A stretch of 64,000 nt of DNA from Lachnospiraceae bacterium (GTDB lineage: Bacteria > Bacillota > Clostridia > Lachnospirales > Lachnospiraceae). Below, piece after piece: positions 16,430 to 24,839 of the stretch (positions are counted from its first letter, which is position 1; each line of letters starts with the position of its first letter). The notes under the pieces are model-generated. The model had not been told where the DNA came from, searched no databases, and worked only from the letters and a program-made list of their open reading frames with translations. The stretch covers positions 1 through 64,000 of the forward strand of contig CAJSZQ010000008.1 of the NCBI GenBank assembly GCA_910574185.1, read 5' to 3'. Position numbers and translations under genes: made by a program.

Positions 16430-18067
16430 ATGTCAGGAGTGAAACAGGCAGGCGGAAATTCCGGTTCAGCGCAGTCCGTTGCGGCCGCATCGGTAATGGA
16501 CGCCAGAATTGCAAAGAAAAGCGCGGAGCTGGAAGCCGGTCAGGTTTTGATTACAGAGACTACGAAGCAGGTGGCTCAGGCAAGACAGGAGTTAGAGCGG
16601 GAGCGTACAGAAAAAGAGACGGAAAGAGACGTTGGAAGAGACAGAGAGGATGACAAGAGGGATACGTCAGAATTGTCGAAGCAGAGCAAGTGGTTTGGAA
16701 TAGAAGGAAGACTGCTGGAAAATATAGATATCAGATGGACCCTTGAGATGATGCAGGAGTTGTGGGAGGCTTTTCAGCGGTGGATGCCGGTAAAAGACCA
16801 GTCGCTGTCTGCTCAGTTGGAGGAATTGTCGAGACTTTATCTGGCGCTTTTGGAGGCGATTTTAACCCACACGATGGGGGAAGAGCAGGCGGCGCAGACG
16901 GAGAGACTGAATGCGGTTCTTGCGGAGAAATTAAATCTCCTTCTGACGGTGGATTTGAAGGACTTAAAGGAGCTTCTGGAGAAGACCGGGCAGACAGATA
17001 CGCTGAATCTTGTGAAAGCAAGCATATACAGACAGACAACAGGAGAGTCCATATCCGGCAGAGCGGCTTCCAAATTCTATGCGCAGGGGAATACGGCGTC
17101 ATGGAAAAGCTCCCGGTATTTTATGCCGGAGTCGTCAGGACAGGGAGCCGTTGGCAGCCGAGATTATGGCTCGGGACGCGGCGGCGCGTATTCTGGAGGG
17201 GGCTTCGGAGTGAATGAGGGCAGAATCTATAAGCTGGCAGACGGCAGGAATGTTCAGATGAACCAAGATTTTGATTCCGAAAGAAAATCAGGCGAGCTGC
17301 AGATGAGTCAGAGAGGAAGGGCTTTAAATAAAGCAGGAACAGATGGTTTGGGTATCGGAGGAGCATCTGGAGGAAAGGCGGCGCTTACAGGAAAAGAGCT
17401 TGCAGAAGCCAACCGGCTTGCTTCTCATATGAATGGCAGCGGAAATTTGCTTAAGGAAGCCGGTATTAGCGCGCAGAATGATGAGGTGAAGGGGCTTATT
17501 GCCGCGATTACAAATATGAAGGGACAAGTATATGCGGCGAGAGCGGAAAAAAATAACGGCATGGTAACGCCTTTGAGAAATGCGATTAATCAGATGGTGG
17601 ATTATTATCTGACCCAAAAGGGGATTTATAAGGTATATTACTATACGACTCATGCGTACGAGCAGACGAAAGATGCGCAGAAAGCCATAGAACAAGGGTT
17701 GGAGTACGCTTATCGTTTGTTTATTGAGAAGAAGGCGGATGAGGCATACCGCTTGCAGGAAGCTTATTCTGACAGGGCTGGTTTTTTTCAGATGCTGTTA
17801 AAGGGTCAGACTATGCAGGCGGATTTGATACAGGGAATGCGTCTATTAGAAAATAACTGGCGGGAATTTTTGCGCGCCATCGGTGAAAATGAAAAGCGGG
17901 GAATTGTGCTGAAGATGCAGAAATACAGTCCTTGGGGATTTTTGGCGGAGCCGGAAGACTTTAAGAGAGAGGCGAAGGAGAATAGAACCAGGATGATTCT
18001 GATAGAAGCAGCTTGCGTGGCGGCAGTGATACTCGTTTATATCTGTTATCGAATATTTTTTGGGTAA
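16430..18067 (+). CDS. Unrecognised tail-anchored, coiled-coil protein
   Basis: A 545-residue protein I cannot assign. Visible features: a Gly/Ser/Ala-rich start without a signal peptide; a highly charged predicted coiled coil (about residues 25-85, Glu/Arg/Lys/Asp repeats); a helical region with two Leu-rich stretches (about 95-205); a Gly/Ser/Tyr-rich flexible segment (about 230-265); a second helical region (about 320-510); and one hydrophobic helix at the extreme C-terminus (about 521-543) ending in a few residues, as in tail-anchored membrane proteins. It has its own terminator downstream and another upstream, so it is a stand-alone gene. The start has GAGGCGATAAT upstream. A role in membrane-linked scaffolding or secretion is possible but speculative. 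Confidence 0.75.
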   Translation: MSGVKQAGGNSGSAQSVAAASVMDARIAKKSAELEAGQVLITETTKQVAQARQELERERTEKETERDVGRDREDDKRDTSELSKQSKWFGIEGRLLENIDIRWTLEMMQELWEAFQRWMPVKDQSLSAQLEELSRLYLALLEAILTHTMGEEQAAQTERLNAVLAEKLNLLLTVDLKDLKELLEKTGQTDTLNLVKASIYRQTTGESISGRAASKFYAQGNTASWKSSRYFMPESSGQGAVGSRDYGSGRGGAYSGGGFGVNEGRIYKLADGRNVQMNQDFDSERKSGELQMSQRGRALNKAGTDGLGIGGASGGKAALTGKELAEANRLASHMNGSGNLLKEAGISAQNDEVKGLIAAITNMKGQVYAARAEKNNGMVTPLRNAINQMVDYYLTQKGIYKVYYYTTHAYEQTKDAQKAIEQGLEYAYRLFIEKKADEAYRLQEAYSDRAGFFQMLLKGQTMQADLIQGMRLLENNWREFLRAIGENEKRGIVLKMQKYSPWGFLAEPEDFKREAKENRTRMILIEAACVAAVILVYICYRIFFG

Positions 18068-18098
18068 TTGAGTGTATAAATTAAGAATATGTCATGGT

Positions 18099-18137
18099 AA
18101 AAAGGACACCAAAACAAAAGGTGTCCTTTTTGTTTTT
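18099..18137 (+). terminator. Terminator after the tail-anchored protein gene
   Basis: AAAAAGGACACC pairs with GGTGTCCTTTTT across a 9-base loop, then TGTTTTT. Confidence 0.9.
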
Positions 18138-18277
18138 ACTACAGGTAAATTTGTAACTTTTTGTTTAAGTTCAATTAAGGATTCTCTGTTATACTTAGTC
18201 GAAATTAATTATAATATCGCCAACATAACTGTTTGCAAACTTGCCTGTAAACAGCGGCAAGAAAGGGGAGAAAGATA

Positions 18278-18955
18278 ATGCGTTTATTATTAGCGGAGGA
18301 TGAAAAAGCGCTGTCAAAGGCGCTGGTTGCGATACTTATGCATAATCACTATTCAGTGGATGCGGTTTACAATGGACAGGACGCGCTGGACTATCTGGAA
18401 ACAGATGTATACGACGGTGTGATTCTTGATATTATGATGCCGAAGGTGGATGGAATCACTGTTTTGAAAAGGATTCGAAGCGTGGGGAATACGATTCCGG
18501 TATTGATGCTGACCGCCAAATCGGAGATAGACGGTCGGGTCTTGGGATTGGACAGCGGGGCCGATGATTATTTGACGAAACCATTTGCGGCGAAGGAACT
18601 GCTTGCAAGGATTCGCGTCATGACAAGGCGGCATACAGACGCGGGAAATGCGATACTTTCCTTTGAGGATATTGCTCTGAACCGGGCGACGTTTGAACTG
18701 TCTTCGGGCAATTCCGCTATTCGGCTGGCGAATAAAGAATTTCAGATGATAGAACTGCTTCTTGAACATCCGGGGCAGGTGATTTCTGCGGAACGATTCA
18801 TGGAAAAAATCTGGGGGTATGACAGCGATGCAGAGCTGAATGTGGTATGGGTATATATTTCCTACCTTCGGAAGAAATTAGCGAAGCTGGGCAGTGCGGT
18901 ACAAATCAAAGTAGTGAGAAATGTAGGTTATCTGGTGGAGGCGGCCCATGATTAA
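18278..18955 (+). CDS. OmpR-family response regulator
   Basis: A 225-residue regulator: receiver domain (residues 1-118; acidic pocket AEDE, phospho-acceptor Asp51 in DGVILDIMMPK, Lys in LTKPF) and a winged-helix DNA-binding domain (about 128-222, with ANKEFQMIELLLEHPGQVIS and VWVYISYLRKKL). It overlaps the sensor kinase gene by eight bases, so the two are co-translated. It probably controls the membrane/polyphosphate-type cluster that follows (20253-23353). Confidence 0.95.
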   Translation: MRLLLAEDEKALSKALVAILMHNHYSVDAVYNGQDALDYLETDVYDGVILDIMMPKVDGITVLKRIRSVGNTIPVLMLTAKSEIDGRVLGLDSGADDYLTKPFAAKELLARIRVMTRRHTDAGNAILSFEDIALNRATFELSSGNSAIRLANKEFQMIELLLEHPGQVISAERFMEKIWGYDSDAELNVVWVYISYLRKKLAKLGSAVQIKVVRNVGYLVEAAHD

Positions 18956-20183
18956 ACGATTACGCCGTAAATTTATTGTAATTACCATGTCTTCTATCTT
19001 CGTGGTTCTCGGAGGAATGATTGGGGGGATTAATCTTGCAAATTATATCAGTATTAACCAGAGAGCGGACGAAAAGCTTACCCTGCTGATGGAAAACAGA
19101 GGTCAGTTTCCGCGTCAGAGTGAGGAACCGGAGAAGAAACCGCTTCCGCCTGGGATGTCTCCGGAGGCGCCCTTTGAAACCCGTTATTTTACAGTAACGT
19201 TAAATGCAAAGAAGGAAGTAATTTCTGCGGATGTAGGAAGAATTGCAGCGATTTCCCGTCAGACAGCGGAACGCTATGCAATTACACTGTATGAGAAAGG
19301 GAAAACGGAAGGCTTCAAAGAACATTATAAGTATCAGATGGCGCGCTCAGAAGAGGGCGTTATGTATGTATTTCTGGACTGTGGACGGGAACTGTCCACA
19401 TTTTATTCCTTTTTAGGTATGAGTATCTTGATTAGTTTATCCGGTTTACTGCTGGTTTTTGTATTGGTATTGTTTTTTTCAAGGCTGGCGGTAGGGCCGG
19501 TTGCGGAGAGCTATGAGAAACAGAAACAGTTTATTACAGACGCCAGCCATGAGATTAAAACGCCTCTTACGATTATTGACGCCAATACAGAGGTGCTTGA
19601 GTTGGAAAATGGGGAAAATGAGTGGACTGTCGGAATTAAAAATCAGGTGCGGCGGCTTAGTTCGCTTACGGAGAAACTGGTATTTCTTTCCCGGATGGAT
19701 GAGGAGCAGGCGAAACTTCAGATCCAGGAATTTTCCATTTCAGAAGCAGTTTTGGAAATTGTGCAGTCTTTTGAGGCAATTGCGGAGATGAAGGGAAAAG
19801 AGCTTCAGACAGAGGTTTTGCCGAATCTTTTCTATTATGGCGATGAAACGATGCTCCAACAGATGCTCTCTCTTCTGCTGGATAACGCGATAAAGTATTC
19901 TGGCGAAAATGGGGTGATTCGTCTCAGCCTGCGGAAAACGGAGAAATATCTGGAGTTTCTATTATGGAATACGGTGCCGGAAATCGGGCAGGGGAATCTT
20001 GACATTTTATTTGAGCGGTTTTACCGGCCGGATTCTTCGCGTAATTCTGAGACGGGAGGGTACGGGATCGGACTGTCGGTGGCAAAAGCTATTGTGACGG
20101 CGCACAAAGGGAAGATACATGCCAGGAGCAGAGATGGGAAGTCCATAGAATTTCATATTGTTTTGCAGACAGGCAGGGACTGA
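18948..20183 (+). CDS. Sensor histidine kinase
   Basis: A 411-residue membrane kinase paired with the upstream regulator. First helix about residues 8-30, an extracytoplasmic sensing region of about 120 residues rich in Pro/Glu near its start (EEPEKKPLPPGMSPEAP), second helix about 155-180, then HisKA with His201 in SHEIKTPL, and the ATPase domain with N-box LLLDNAIKYS and G-box GGYGIGLSVAKAIV. The spacing is typical of cell-envelope stress kinases. The ligand is unknown. Confidence 0.95.
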   Translation: MIKRLRRKFIVITMSSIFVVLGGMIGGINLANYISINQRADEKLTLLMENRGQFPRQSEEPEKKPLPPGMSPEAPFETRYFTVTLNAKKEVISADVGRIAAISRQTAERYAITLYEKGKTEGFKEHYKYQMARSEEGVMYVFLDCGRELSTFYSFLGMSILISLSGLLLVFVLVLFFSRLAVGPVAESYEKQKQFITDASHEIKTPLTIIDANTEVLELENGENEWTVGIKNQVRRLSSLTEKLVFLSRMDEEQAKLQIQEFSISEAVLEIVQSFEAIAEMKGKELQTEVLPNLFYYGDETMLQQMLSLLLDNAIKYSGENGVIRLSLRKTEKYLEFLLWNTVPEIGQGNLDILFERFYRPDSSRNSETGGYGIGLSVAKAIVTAHKGKIHARSRDGKSIEFHIVLQTGRD

Positions 20184-20252
20184 ACTGTGTGCGGCGCGGT
20201 CTGGGGGTTTTTGTGCGGCGCAGATGGAAAATTTGAGAGGAGGATTGAGCGA

Positions 20253-20966
20253 ATGGATAATCAAAATGTATTTCAAAGGTATGAGATTAAGTATTTGATT
20301 TCTAAGGAGCAGCAGGAACGGATTATACGGGGGATAAAGAAGTATATGGAGGGAGATGTATATGGTCGGAGTACGATTTGCAATCTGTATTTTGATACCG
20401 ATAATTATCTGCTGATACGGCGTTCACTGGAGCATCCGGTATACAAGGAAAAATTACGGCTCAGAAGTTATGGTACGGCGAAACCGGACAGCCGGGTATT
20501 TATGGAATTGAAGAAGAAATATAAGTCGGTGGTTTACAAGCGGCGCATTGGAATGACGGAGCGGGAGGCTATGCGGCGCCTGCGGGGCGAGGAATCTCTT
20601 ATGGATACGCAGATTGGGCGGGAGATGGATTATTTTCTCCGGCAGTATCAGTATCCTCGGCCGGCAGTATTTCTTTCATATGAAAGGGAGGCTTTTTATG
20701 AGAAGGGCGACAGGGATTTCAGGGTTACCTTTGATGAAAATATACTCTGGAGGGATTCGGAGCTGTCTCTTCTTGCGGGGGCTTACGGTATGCCGGTTCT
20801 GGATGAGGGGCAGGTGCTGATGGAGATTAAGACCGGCGCGTCGATTCCTTTGTGGATGACGGCGCTGTTGACAGAGAATCATATTTATAAAACTTCGTTT
20901 TCAAAATACGGAGCGGTATATAAAAATATTTATGATAATCAAATGGGAGGAATTTGTTATGCCTGA
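20253..20966 (+). CDS. VTC-domain polyphosphate polymerase
   Basis: A 237-residue protein with the VTC catalytic tunnel fold. The basic and acidic tunnel motifs are visible: RYEIKYLI near the N-terminus, STICNLYFDTDN, then KEKLRLRSYG, VFMELKKKYKSVVYKRR and the late EIKTG (metal-binding Glu). In yeast Vtc4 this fold makes polyphosphate from ATP; bacterial single-domain relatives commonly sit with DUF4956 and CotH/beta-helix proteins. The ATG at 20253 is preceded by GAGAGGAGG; the longer reading from 20187 is unlikely. Its last eight bases overlap the next gene. Confidence 0.85.
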   Translation: MDNQNVFQRYEIKYLISKEQQERIIRGIKKYMEGDVYGRSTICNLYFDTDNYLLIRRSLEHPVYKEKLRLRSYGTAKPDSRVFMELKKKYKSVVYKRRIGMTEREAMRRLRGEESLMDTQIGREMDYFLRQYQYPRPAVFLSYEREAFYEKGDRDFRVTFDENILWRDSELSLLAGAYGMPVLDEGQVLMEIKTGASIPLWMTALLTENHIYKTSFSKYGAVYKNIYDNQMGGICYA

Positions 20967-21654
20967 TAAGATGTTTGAAGGAATATTTGACAATGGAGGA
21001 GCGACGGTGATTGCAGTGTCGGACTTCTTGCTTTGTCTGGGGGTATCGCTGTTTATCGGCGTATTTTTGGCGCTGATTTATACATATAAGAGTCTGTATA
21101 CTAAGAGCTTTGTGATTACTCTTGCAATTCTTCCGGCGGTGGTTTGTGTGGTGATTATGATGGTAAATGGAAATGTAGGAGCGGGCGTCGCAGTGGCAGG
21201 AGCGTTCAGTCTGGTGCGGTTTCGCTCTGCGCCCGGTACGGCGAGAGAAATCGGTACAATCTTTCTCGCAATGGGAGCGGGGATGGTTGCAGGTATGGGA
21301 TATCTGGGCTATGCAGTGTTAGTTTCCCTGCTGCTGGGATTTGTGATGCTGTTTTATCAGAAGATTGGGCTTGGAGAGAAGAGAGGAGGAAGCAGGGAGA
21401 AGACGCTGCATATTACAATTCCGGAAGATTTGGATTATACGCAGGTCTTTGACGAGCTGCTGGAGAAATATACCAGCGCGGCGGAGGTGGTATCGGTGAA
21501 GACCACGAATATGGGAAGTCTGTTTAAACTGACTTATCAGATTACACTGCGTAATTTAATGGAAGAAAAGGAACTGATTGACGCTTTGCGCTGCAGAAAC
21601 GGCAATCTGGAAATCAGCATTACCAGAAGGGAGGCGGAGGGATATGAGCTGTAG
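20959..21654 (+). CDS. DUF4956 membrane protein
   Basis: A 231-residue protein with about four membrane helices (residues about 22-150) and a cytoplasmic C-terminal domain (about 160-231). The segment VAGAFSLVRFRSAPGTAREI is characteristic of DUF4956. Start chosen at ATG 20959 with GGGAGGAATTTGTT; it overlaps the VTC gene by eight bases. Members nearly always accompany VTC-domain proteins, which suggests a channel or partner for the polymer product. Function not established. Confidence 0.85.
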   Translation: MPDKMFEGIFDNGGATVIAVSDFLLCLGVSLFIGVFLALIYTYKSLYTKSFVITLAILPAVVCVVIMMVNGNVGAGVAVAGAFSLVRFRSAPGTAREIGTIFLAMGAGMVAGMGYLGYAVLVSLLLGFVMLFYQKIGLGEKRGGSREKTLHITIPEDLDYTQVFDELLEKYTSAAEVVSVKTTNMGSLFKLTYQITLRNLMEEKELIDALRCRNGNLEISITRREAEGYEL

Positions 21655-23353
21655 GATAAAAATTATTTCAGGATGCTTGCTGTTTGCGGCGTACGTATTT
21701 CTGATAACAGGATGCGCGTCTTTTGAGAACCTGGAGGACAAGAAAGATGCGAAGGATACGGAATCCGGTTTGGATTCGATAGATGTCAGCGAGATGTTTA
21801 CAAACCGGGACATGGATTTTAGTTATGAGGAACAAAATGCGGTGAAGATTCTTTTAAGTGATGAAGGAAGCAGCTGCGATTCGGGAAACGTCGATATATC
21901 CGGCGGCCGGATTCGGATTTTGAAGGAGGGAAGCTATATTTTATCCGGTAATCTTGCGGAGGGACAGATTATCATAGATACAGAGGATACGGCGAAACTT
22001 CAGCTTGTATTGGATAATGCGGATATCAATTGCAGTACCAGCGCGGCATTGTATGTGAAGCAGGCCGATAAGGTATTTGTTACTCTGGCAGAAGGAACAG
22101 AAAATCATCTGTCTAATCGGGAAGAATTTGTGGCGGTAGATGAAAATAACGTGGATGCTGTGATATTTTCCAGGGATGATTTGACGATAAATGGAAGTGG
22201 AAGTCTGACGATTGACGCTGCGTACGGTCATGGCATTGTTTCCAAGGATGATTTGGCGATTACCGGGGGAATTTATCAGATTACATCGGCAAGTCATGCT
22301 CTGTCAGGGAAGGACAGCGTGCGGATTGCAGATGGAAATTTTCGAATATCTTCCGGTAAAGATGGGATTCAGTCGGATTATGGAACAGAGACAGAAGAAA
22401 CACCGGCTGATAAAGGATTTATTTATGTTGCGGGAGGGGAGTTTCAGATTACGGCGGGAGACGACGGACTGCAGGCATCTTCCTTTGTTCAGATAGCAGA
22501 CGGGAGATATCAGATTGAGGCGGAGGATGATGGAATTCATGCAGACGGAGAGGCGTATATTCACAGCGGCGAAATAACAATTGCGAAAAGTTATGAGGGA
22601 ATCGAGGGACAGACGGTAGAGATTACAGGCGGAAATATTCAAATTCTGGCGGAGGACGACGGACTGAACGCTGCAGGTGGCAGGGACATGAGTAATTTTA
22701 CCGGCGAAGAGAGGGAAGAGCCGTTTGCGTCAGACGAGAATTGCGTGATTCAGATATCCGGCGGCAGTATTGTGATTCGTGCGTCCGGCGATGGGATAGA
22801 TTCAAATGGCAGTCTCTATGTGTCCGGAGGGGAGACCTATGTATACGGTCCGGAGAATGATGGCAATGGCGCTTTGGATTATGCCGGAGAAGGGCGGATA
22901 ACGGGAGGCGTGTTTGTCGCTTCGGGAGCGGGAGGCATGGCGCAGAATTTTGGAGAAGGGTCGTCGCAGGGAGCGATGCTGGTAATGTTGCCAGAATGGG
23001 CAGAGGGAACGGCATCGCTGGCGGACAGTTCTGGTTCGGAAGTATTCTCCTGTACGCCGGAAAAACGGTATAATTCCATTCTAATCAGTACGCCGGACAT
23101 ACGGGAAGGAGAGACTTATATCTTAACTGCGGGGGGCCGGCAGACTACCGTAGAAATGACAGAGGCGATTTACGGCTCCGGAGGTATGGAAGGCGGGATG
23201 GGCCGACCCGGACAGGGAGGAATATCGGGAAGTATGGAAGAACAGCCGCCGGAAGGAATGGAACCGCCGGAAGATATGGGAGAACGACCGTCTGGAGGAA
23301 TGGAGCCGCCGGGAAATATGGGAAAACCGGCAGGAAAAGAAAAAATATTTTGA
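21644..23353 (+). CDS. Lipoprotein with beta-helix carbohydrate-binding-like domain (Cthe_2159/DUF4353 type)
   Basis: A 569-residue secreted lipoprotein. The signal peptide ends in a lipobox, FLITGCASF, with Cys as the anchor. The body is a series of right-handed beta-helix turns with recurring G-G-x-[IFY]-x-I and DDG/DGI motifs (GGIYQIT, DDGLQA, DDGIHA, DDGLNA, GDGIDS), as in the Cthe_2159 polysaccharide-binding family. The C-terminal 70 residues are Met/Gly/Pro-rich short repeats (GGMEPPGNMG type). Translationally coupled to DUF4956 (overlap 11 bases). With the VTC and DUF4956 genes and the two-component system it forms a cell-surface module. Confidence 0.85.
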   Translation: MSCRIKIISGCLLFAAYVFLITGCASFENLEDKKDAKDTESGLDSIDVSEMFTNRDMDFSYEEQNAVKILLSDEGSSCDSGNVDISGGRIRILKEGSYILSGNLAEGQIIIDTEDTAKLQLVLDNADINCSTSAALYVKQADKVFVTLAEGTENHLSNREEFVAVDENNVDAVIFSRDDLTINGSGSLTIDAAYGHGIVSKDDLAITGGIYQITSASHALSGKDSVRIADGNFRISSGKDGIQSDYGTETEETPADKGFIYVAGGEFQITAGDDGLQASSFVQIADGRYQIEAEDDGIHADGEAYIHSGEITIAKSYEGIEGQTVEITGGNIQILAEDDGLNAAGGRDMSNFTGEEREEPFASDENCVIQISGGSIVIRASGDGIDSNGSLYVSGGETYVYGPENDGNGALDYAGEGRITGGVFVASGAGGMAQNFGEGSSQGAMLVMLPEWAEGTASLADSSGSEVFSCTPEKRYNSILISTPDIREGETYILTAGGRQTTVEMTEAIYGSGGMEGGMGRPGQGGISGSMEEQPPEGMEPPEDMGERPSGGMEPPGNMGKPAGKEKIF

Positions 23354-23378
23354 CACTCAAAACACTTGACAATCAAAT
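23348..23378 (+). promoter_or_regulatory. Two FabT-like operators upstream of fabH
   Basis: Site 1 is a perfect dyad TTTTGACACTCAAAA (23348-23362). Site 2, CTTGACAATCAAATG (23365-23379), has the same TTGA-n3-TCAA core and covers the -35 box of the fab promoter. FabT of streptococci binds TTTGA-n3-TCAAA palindromes; a FabT-like gene closes this operon at 32833. Confidence 0.7.
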
Positions 23379-23394
23379 GATTTGGATATATACT
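23366..23394 (+). promoter_or_regulatory. fab operon promoter
   Basis: TTGACA (23366-23371) and TATACT (23389-23394) with exactly 17 bases between, 53 bases before the fabH start. The -35 box lies inside operator site 2, so regulator binding would block polymerase. Confidence 0.8.
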
Positions 23395-23409
23395 TTGACC
23401 TTGAAATTG

Positions 23410-23422
23410 TTTGTTAATCAAA
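23410..23422 (+). promoter_or_regulatory. Third FabT-like operator, downstream of the promoter
   Basis: TTTGTTAATCAAA is a TTTG/CAAA dyad located in the early transcribed region, 24 bases before fabH. Weaker than sites 1 and 2. Confidence 0.5.
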
Positions 23423-23446
23423 ATAATTGTTTGAAGGAGAACCAAA

Positions 23447-24403
23447 ATGACGGGAAGGATATGTGGAACAGGATTCTGTGTGCCGGAGCATGTGATGGAC
23501 AATGAAGAGTTATCCCGCATGGTGGAGACCAGCGACGAATGGATTAGGGAGAGAACCGGCATTGAGAAGCGTCATATTATTACAGATGAGACTACCGTAT
23601 CTATGGCGGCAAAGGCGGCGGAACAGGCGCTTGAAGATGCGGGAATTTCGGCGGAGCAAGTGGAACTCATTCTTACGGCAACCATATCTTCCAATGTAAT
23701 TCTTCCCTGCGCGGCCTGTGAAGTACAAAAAGAAATCGGAGCAGCCAACGCGGCATGCTTTGACATTAATGCAGCCTGTTGTGGTTTCCTGACGGCCTAT
23801 CAGACGGCGCAGGCTTACATAGCGGCAGGAATATACCAGACTATTCTGATTATCGGAAGCGAGAGCTTGTCGAAATTGACCGACTGGACGGACAGAGGAA
23901 CCTGCATTTTGTTTGGCGACGGCGCGGGGGCGGCGGTGCTTAAGGCGGGAGAGGGAGAAAGCTTCCGAAGTATCCTGCATTCCGACGGCAGCAGAGGAGA
24001 AGCCCTTACGTGCAGCGGAAGGCATTGGAAGTCGGGAGAAGAGGACACAGGATTTATGAAAATGGACGGCAGGGAGGTTTTTCAGTTTGCAGTAAAGCAA
24101 GTGCCGGAGGTAATCCGGGAAGTACTCGAACTGAATCACTGCAAGCTGGAGGAAATCGATTACTTTGTGGTTCATCAGGCGAACCGCAGAATCATAGAGA
24201 GCGTAGCGAAACGGTTGAGAACAGATGTGCGTAAGTTTCCAATGAATTTGCAGGAATACGGCAATACGTCGTCCGCAAGTATTCCTATATTATTAGCAGA
24301 GCTTAGGAGAAACGGCGTTTTGAAGAAAGGACACCGGATTTTGATGGCAGGATTCGGAGCCGGATTATCCTGGGGAGCCGGGATAGCCGACTGGGGAATT
24401 TAG
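23447..24403 (+). CDS. fabH: Beta-ketoacyl-ACP synthase III
   Basis: A 318-residue initiating condensing enzyme that joins an acyl-CoA primer to malonyl-ACP. Catalytic triad: Cys111 in DINAACCGF, His in VHQANRRIIESVAKR and Asn in YGNTSSASIPI. Length and motif spacing are standard. The ribosome site is GAAGGAGAACC. First gene of the fatty acid synthesis operon, whose order (fabH-acpP-fabK-fabD-fabG-fabF-accB-fabZ-accC-accDA) matches streptococci except that the regulator gene is at the end. Confidence 0.96.
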   Translation: MTGRICGTGFCVPEHVMDNEELSRMVETSDEWIRERTGIEKRHIITDETTVSMAAKAAEQALEDAGISAEQVELILTATISSNVILPCAACEVQKEIGAANAACFDINAACCGFLTAYQTAQAYIAAGIYQTILIIGSESLSKLTDWTDRGTCILFGDGAGAAVLKAGEGESFRSILHSDGSRGEALTCSGRHWKSGEEDTGFMKMDGREVFQFAVKQVPEVIREVLELNHCKLEEIDYFVVHQANRRIIESVAKRLRTDVRKFPMNLQEYGNTSSASIPILLAELRRNGVLKKGHRILMAGFGAGLSWGAGIADWGI

Positions 24404-24500
24404 GCCATACGGCCTTATATAAAGTATGGATTTCAATGCGGTAAGAGCATTTTAATCAAAAATAAATGTAGAGTAAAAATAAAAAAGGAGAGAAAGAAAC

Positions 24501-24725
24501 ATGTTAGAGAAAATACAGGAAATGATCGTTGAGTCACTTGGAGTAGATGCGGCAAAGGTTACGGAGACAGCGTCCTTTAAGGAGGATTTGGGAGCGGATT
24601 CTTTGGATTTATTTGAGCTGGTTATGGCGCTTGAAGATGAATACGGCGTAGAGATTCCTACGGAAGAGCTGGAGAAAATGGTTACCGTAGGAGACGTCGT
24701 AAAATACATTGAACAGAATCAGTAG
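24501..24725 (+). CDS. acpP: Acyl carrier protein
   Basis: A 74-residue acidic four-helix protein that carries growing acyl chains on a phosphopantetheine arm. The attachment Ser34 lies in [10 protein letters not shown], and [20 protein letters not shown] is the usual third-helix region. A perfect ribosome site (AAAGGAGAGAAAG) fits its need for high expression. Second gene of the operon. Confidence 0.97.
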   Translation: MLEKIQEMIVESLGVDAAKVTETASFKEDLGADSLDLFELVMALEDEYGVEIPTEELEKMVTVGDVVKYIEQNQ

Positions 24726-24744
24726 AAACGGTGTGTAATTTTCT

Positions 24745-24804
24745 CGCCGGCCCTGTCCTGCCGCCTTTGGTGAAATTGTCAGAGACGCCAGCGCAGGGCC
24801 GGCG
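24745..24804 (+). promoter_or_regulatory. Intra-operon hairpin between acpP and fabK
   Basis: CGCCGGCCCTG (24745-24755) pairs perfectly with CAGGGCCGGCG (24794-24804) over a 38-base loop. There is no T-run. Such a stem behind acpP could protect the abundant acpP message or attenuate read-through into fabK. Confidence 0.6.
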
Positions 24805-24839
24805 TGGAAATTATAGAGGTATGCCGAAGGAGGATAAGT

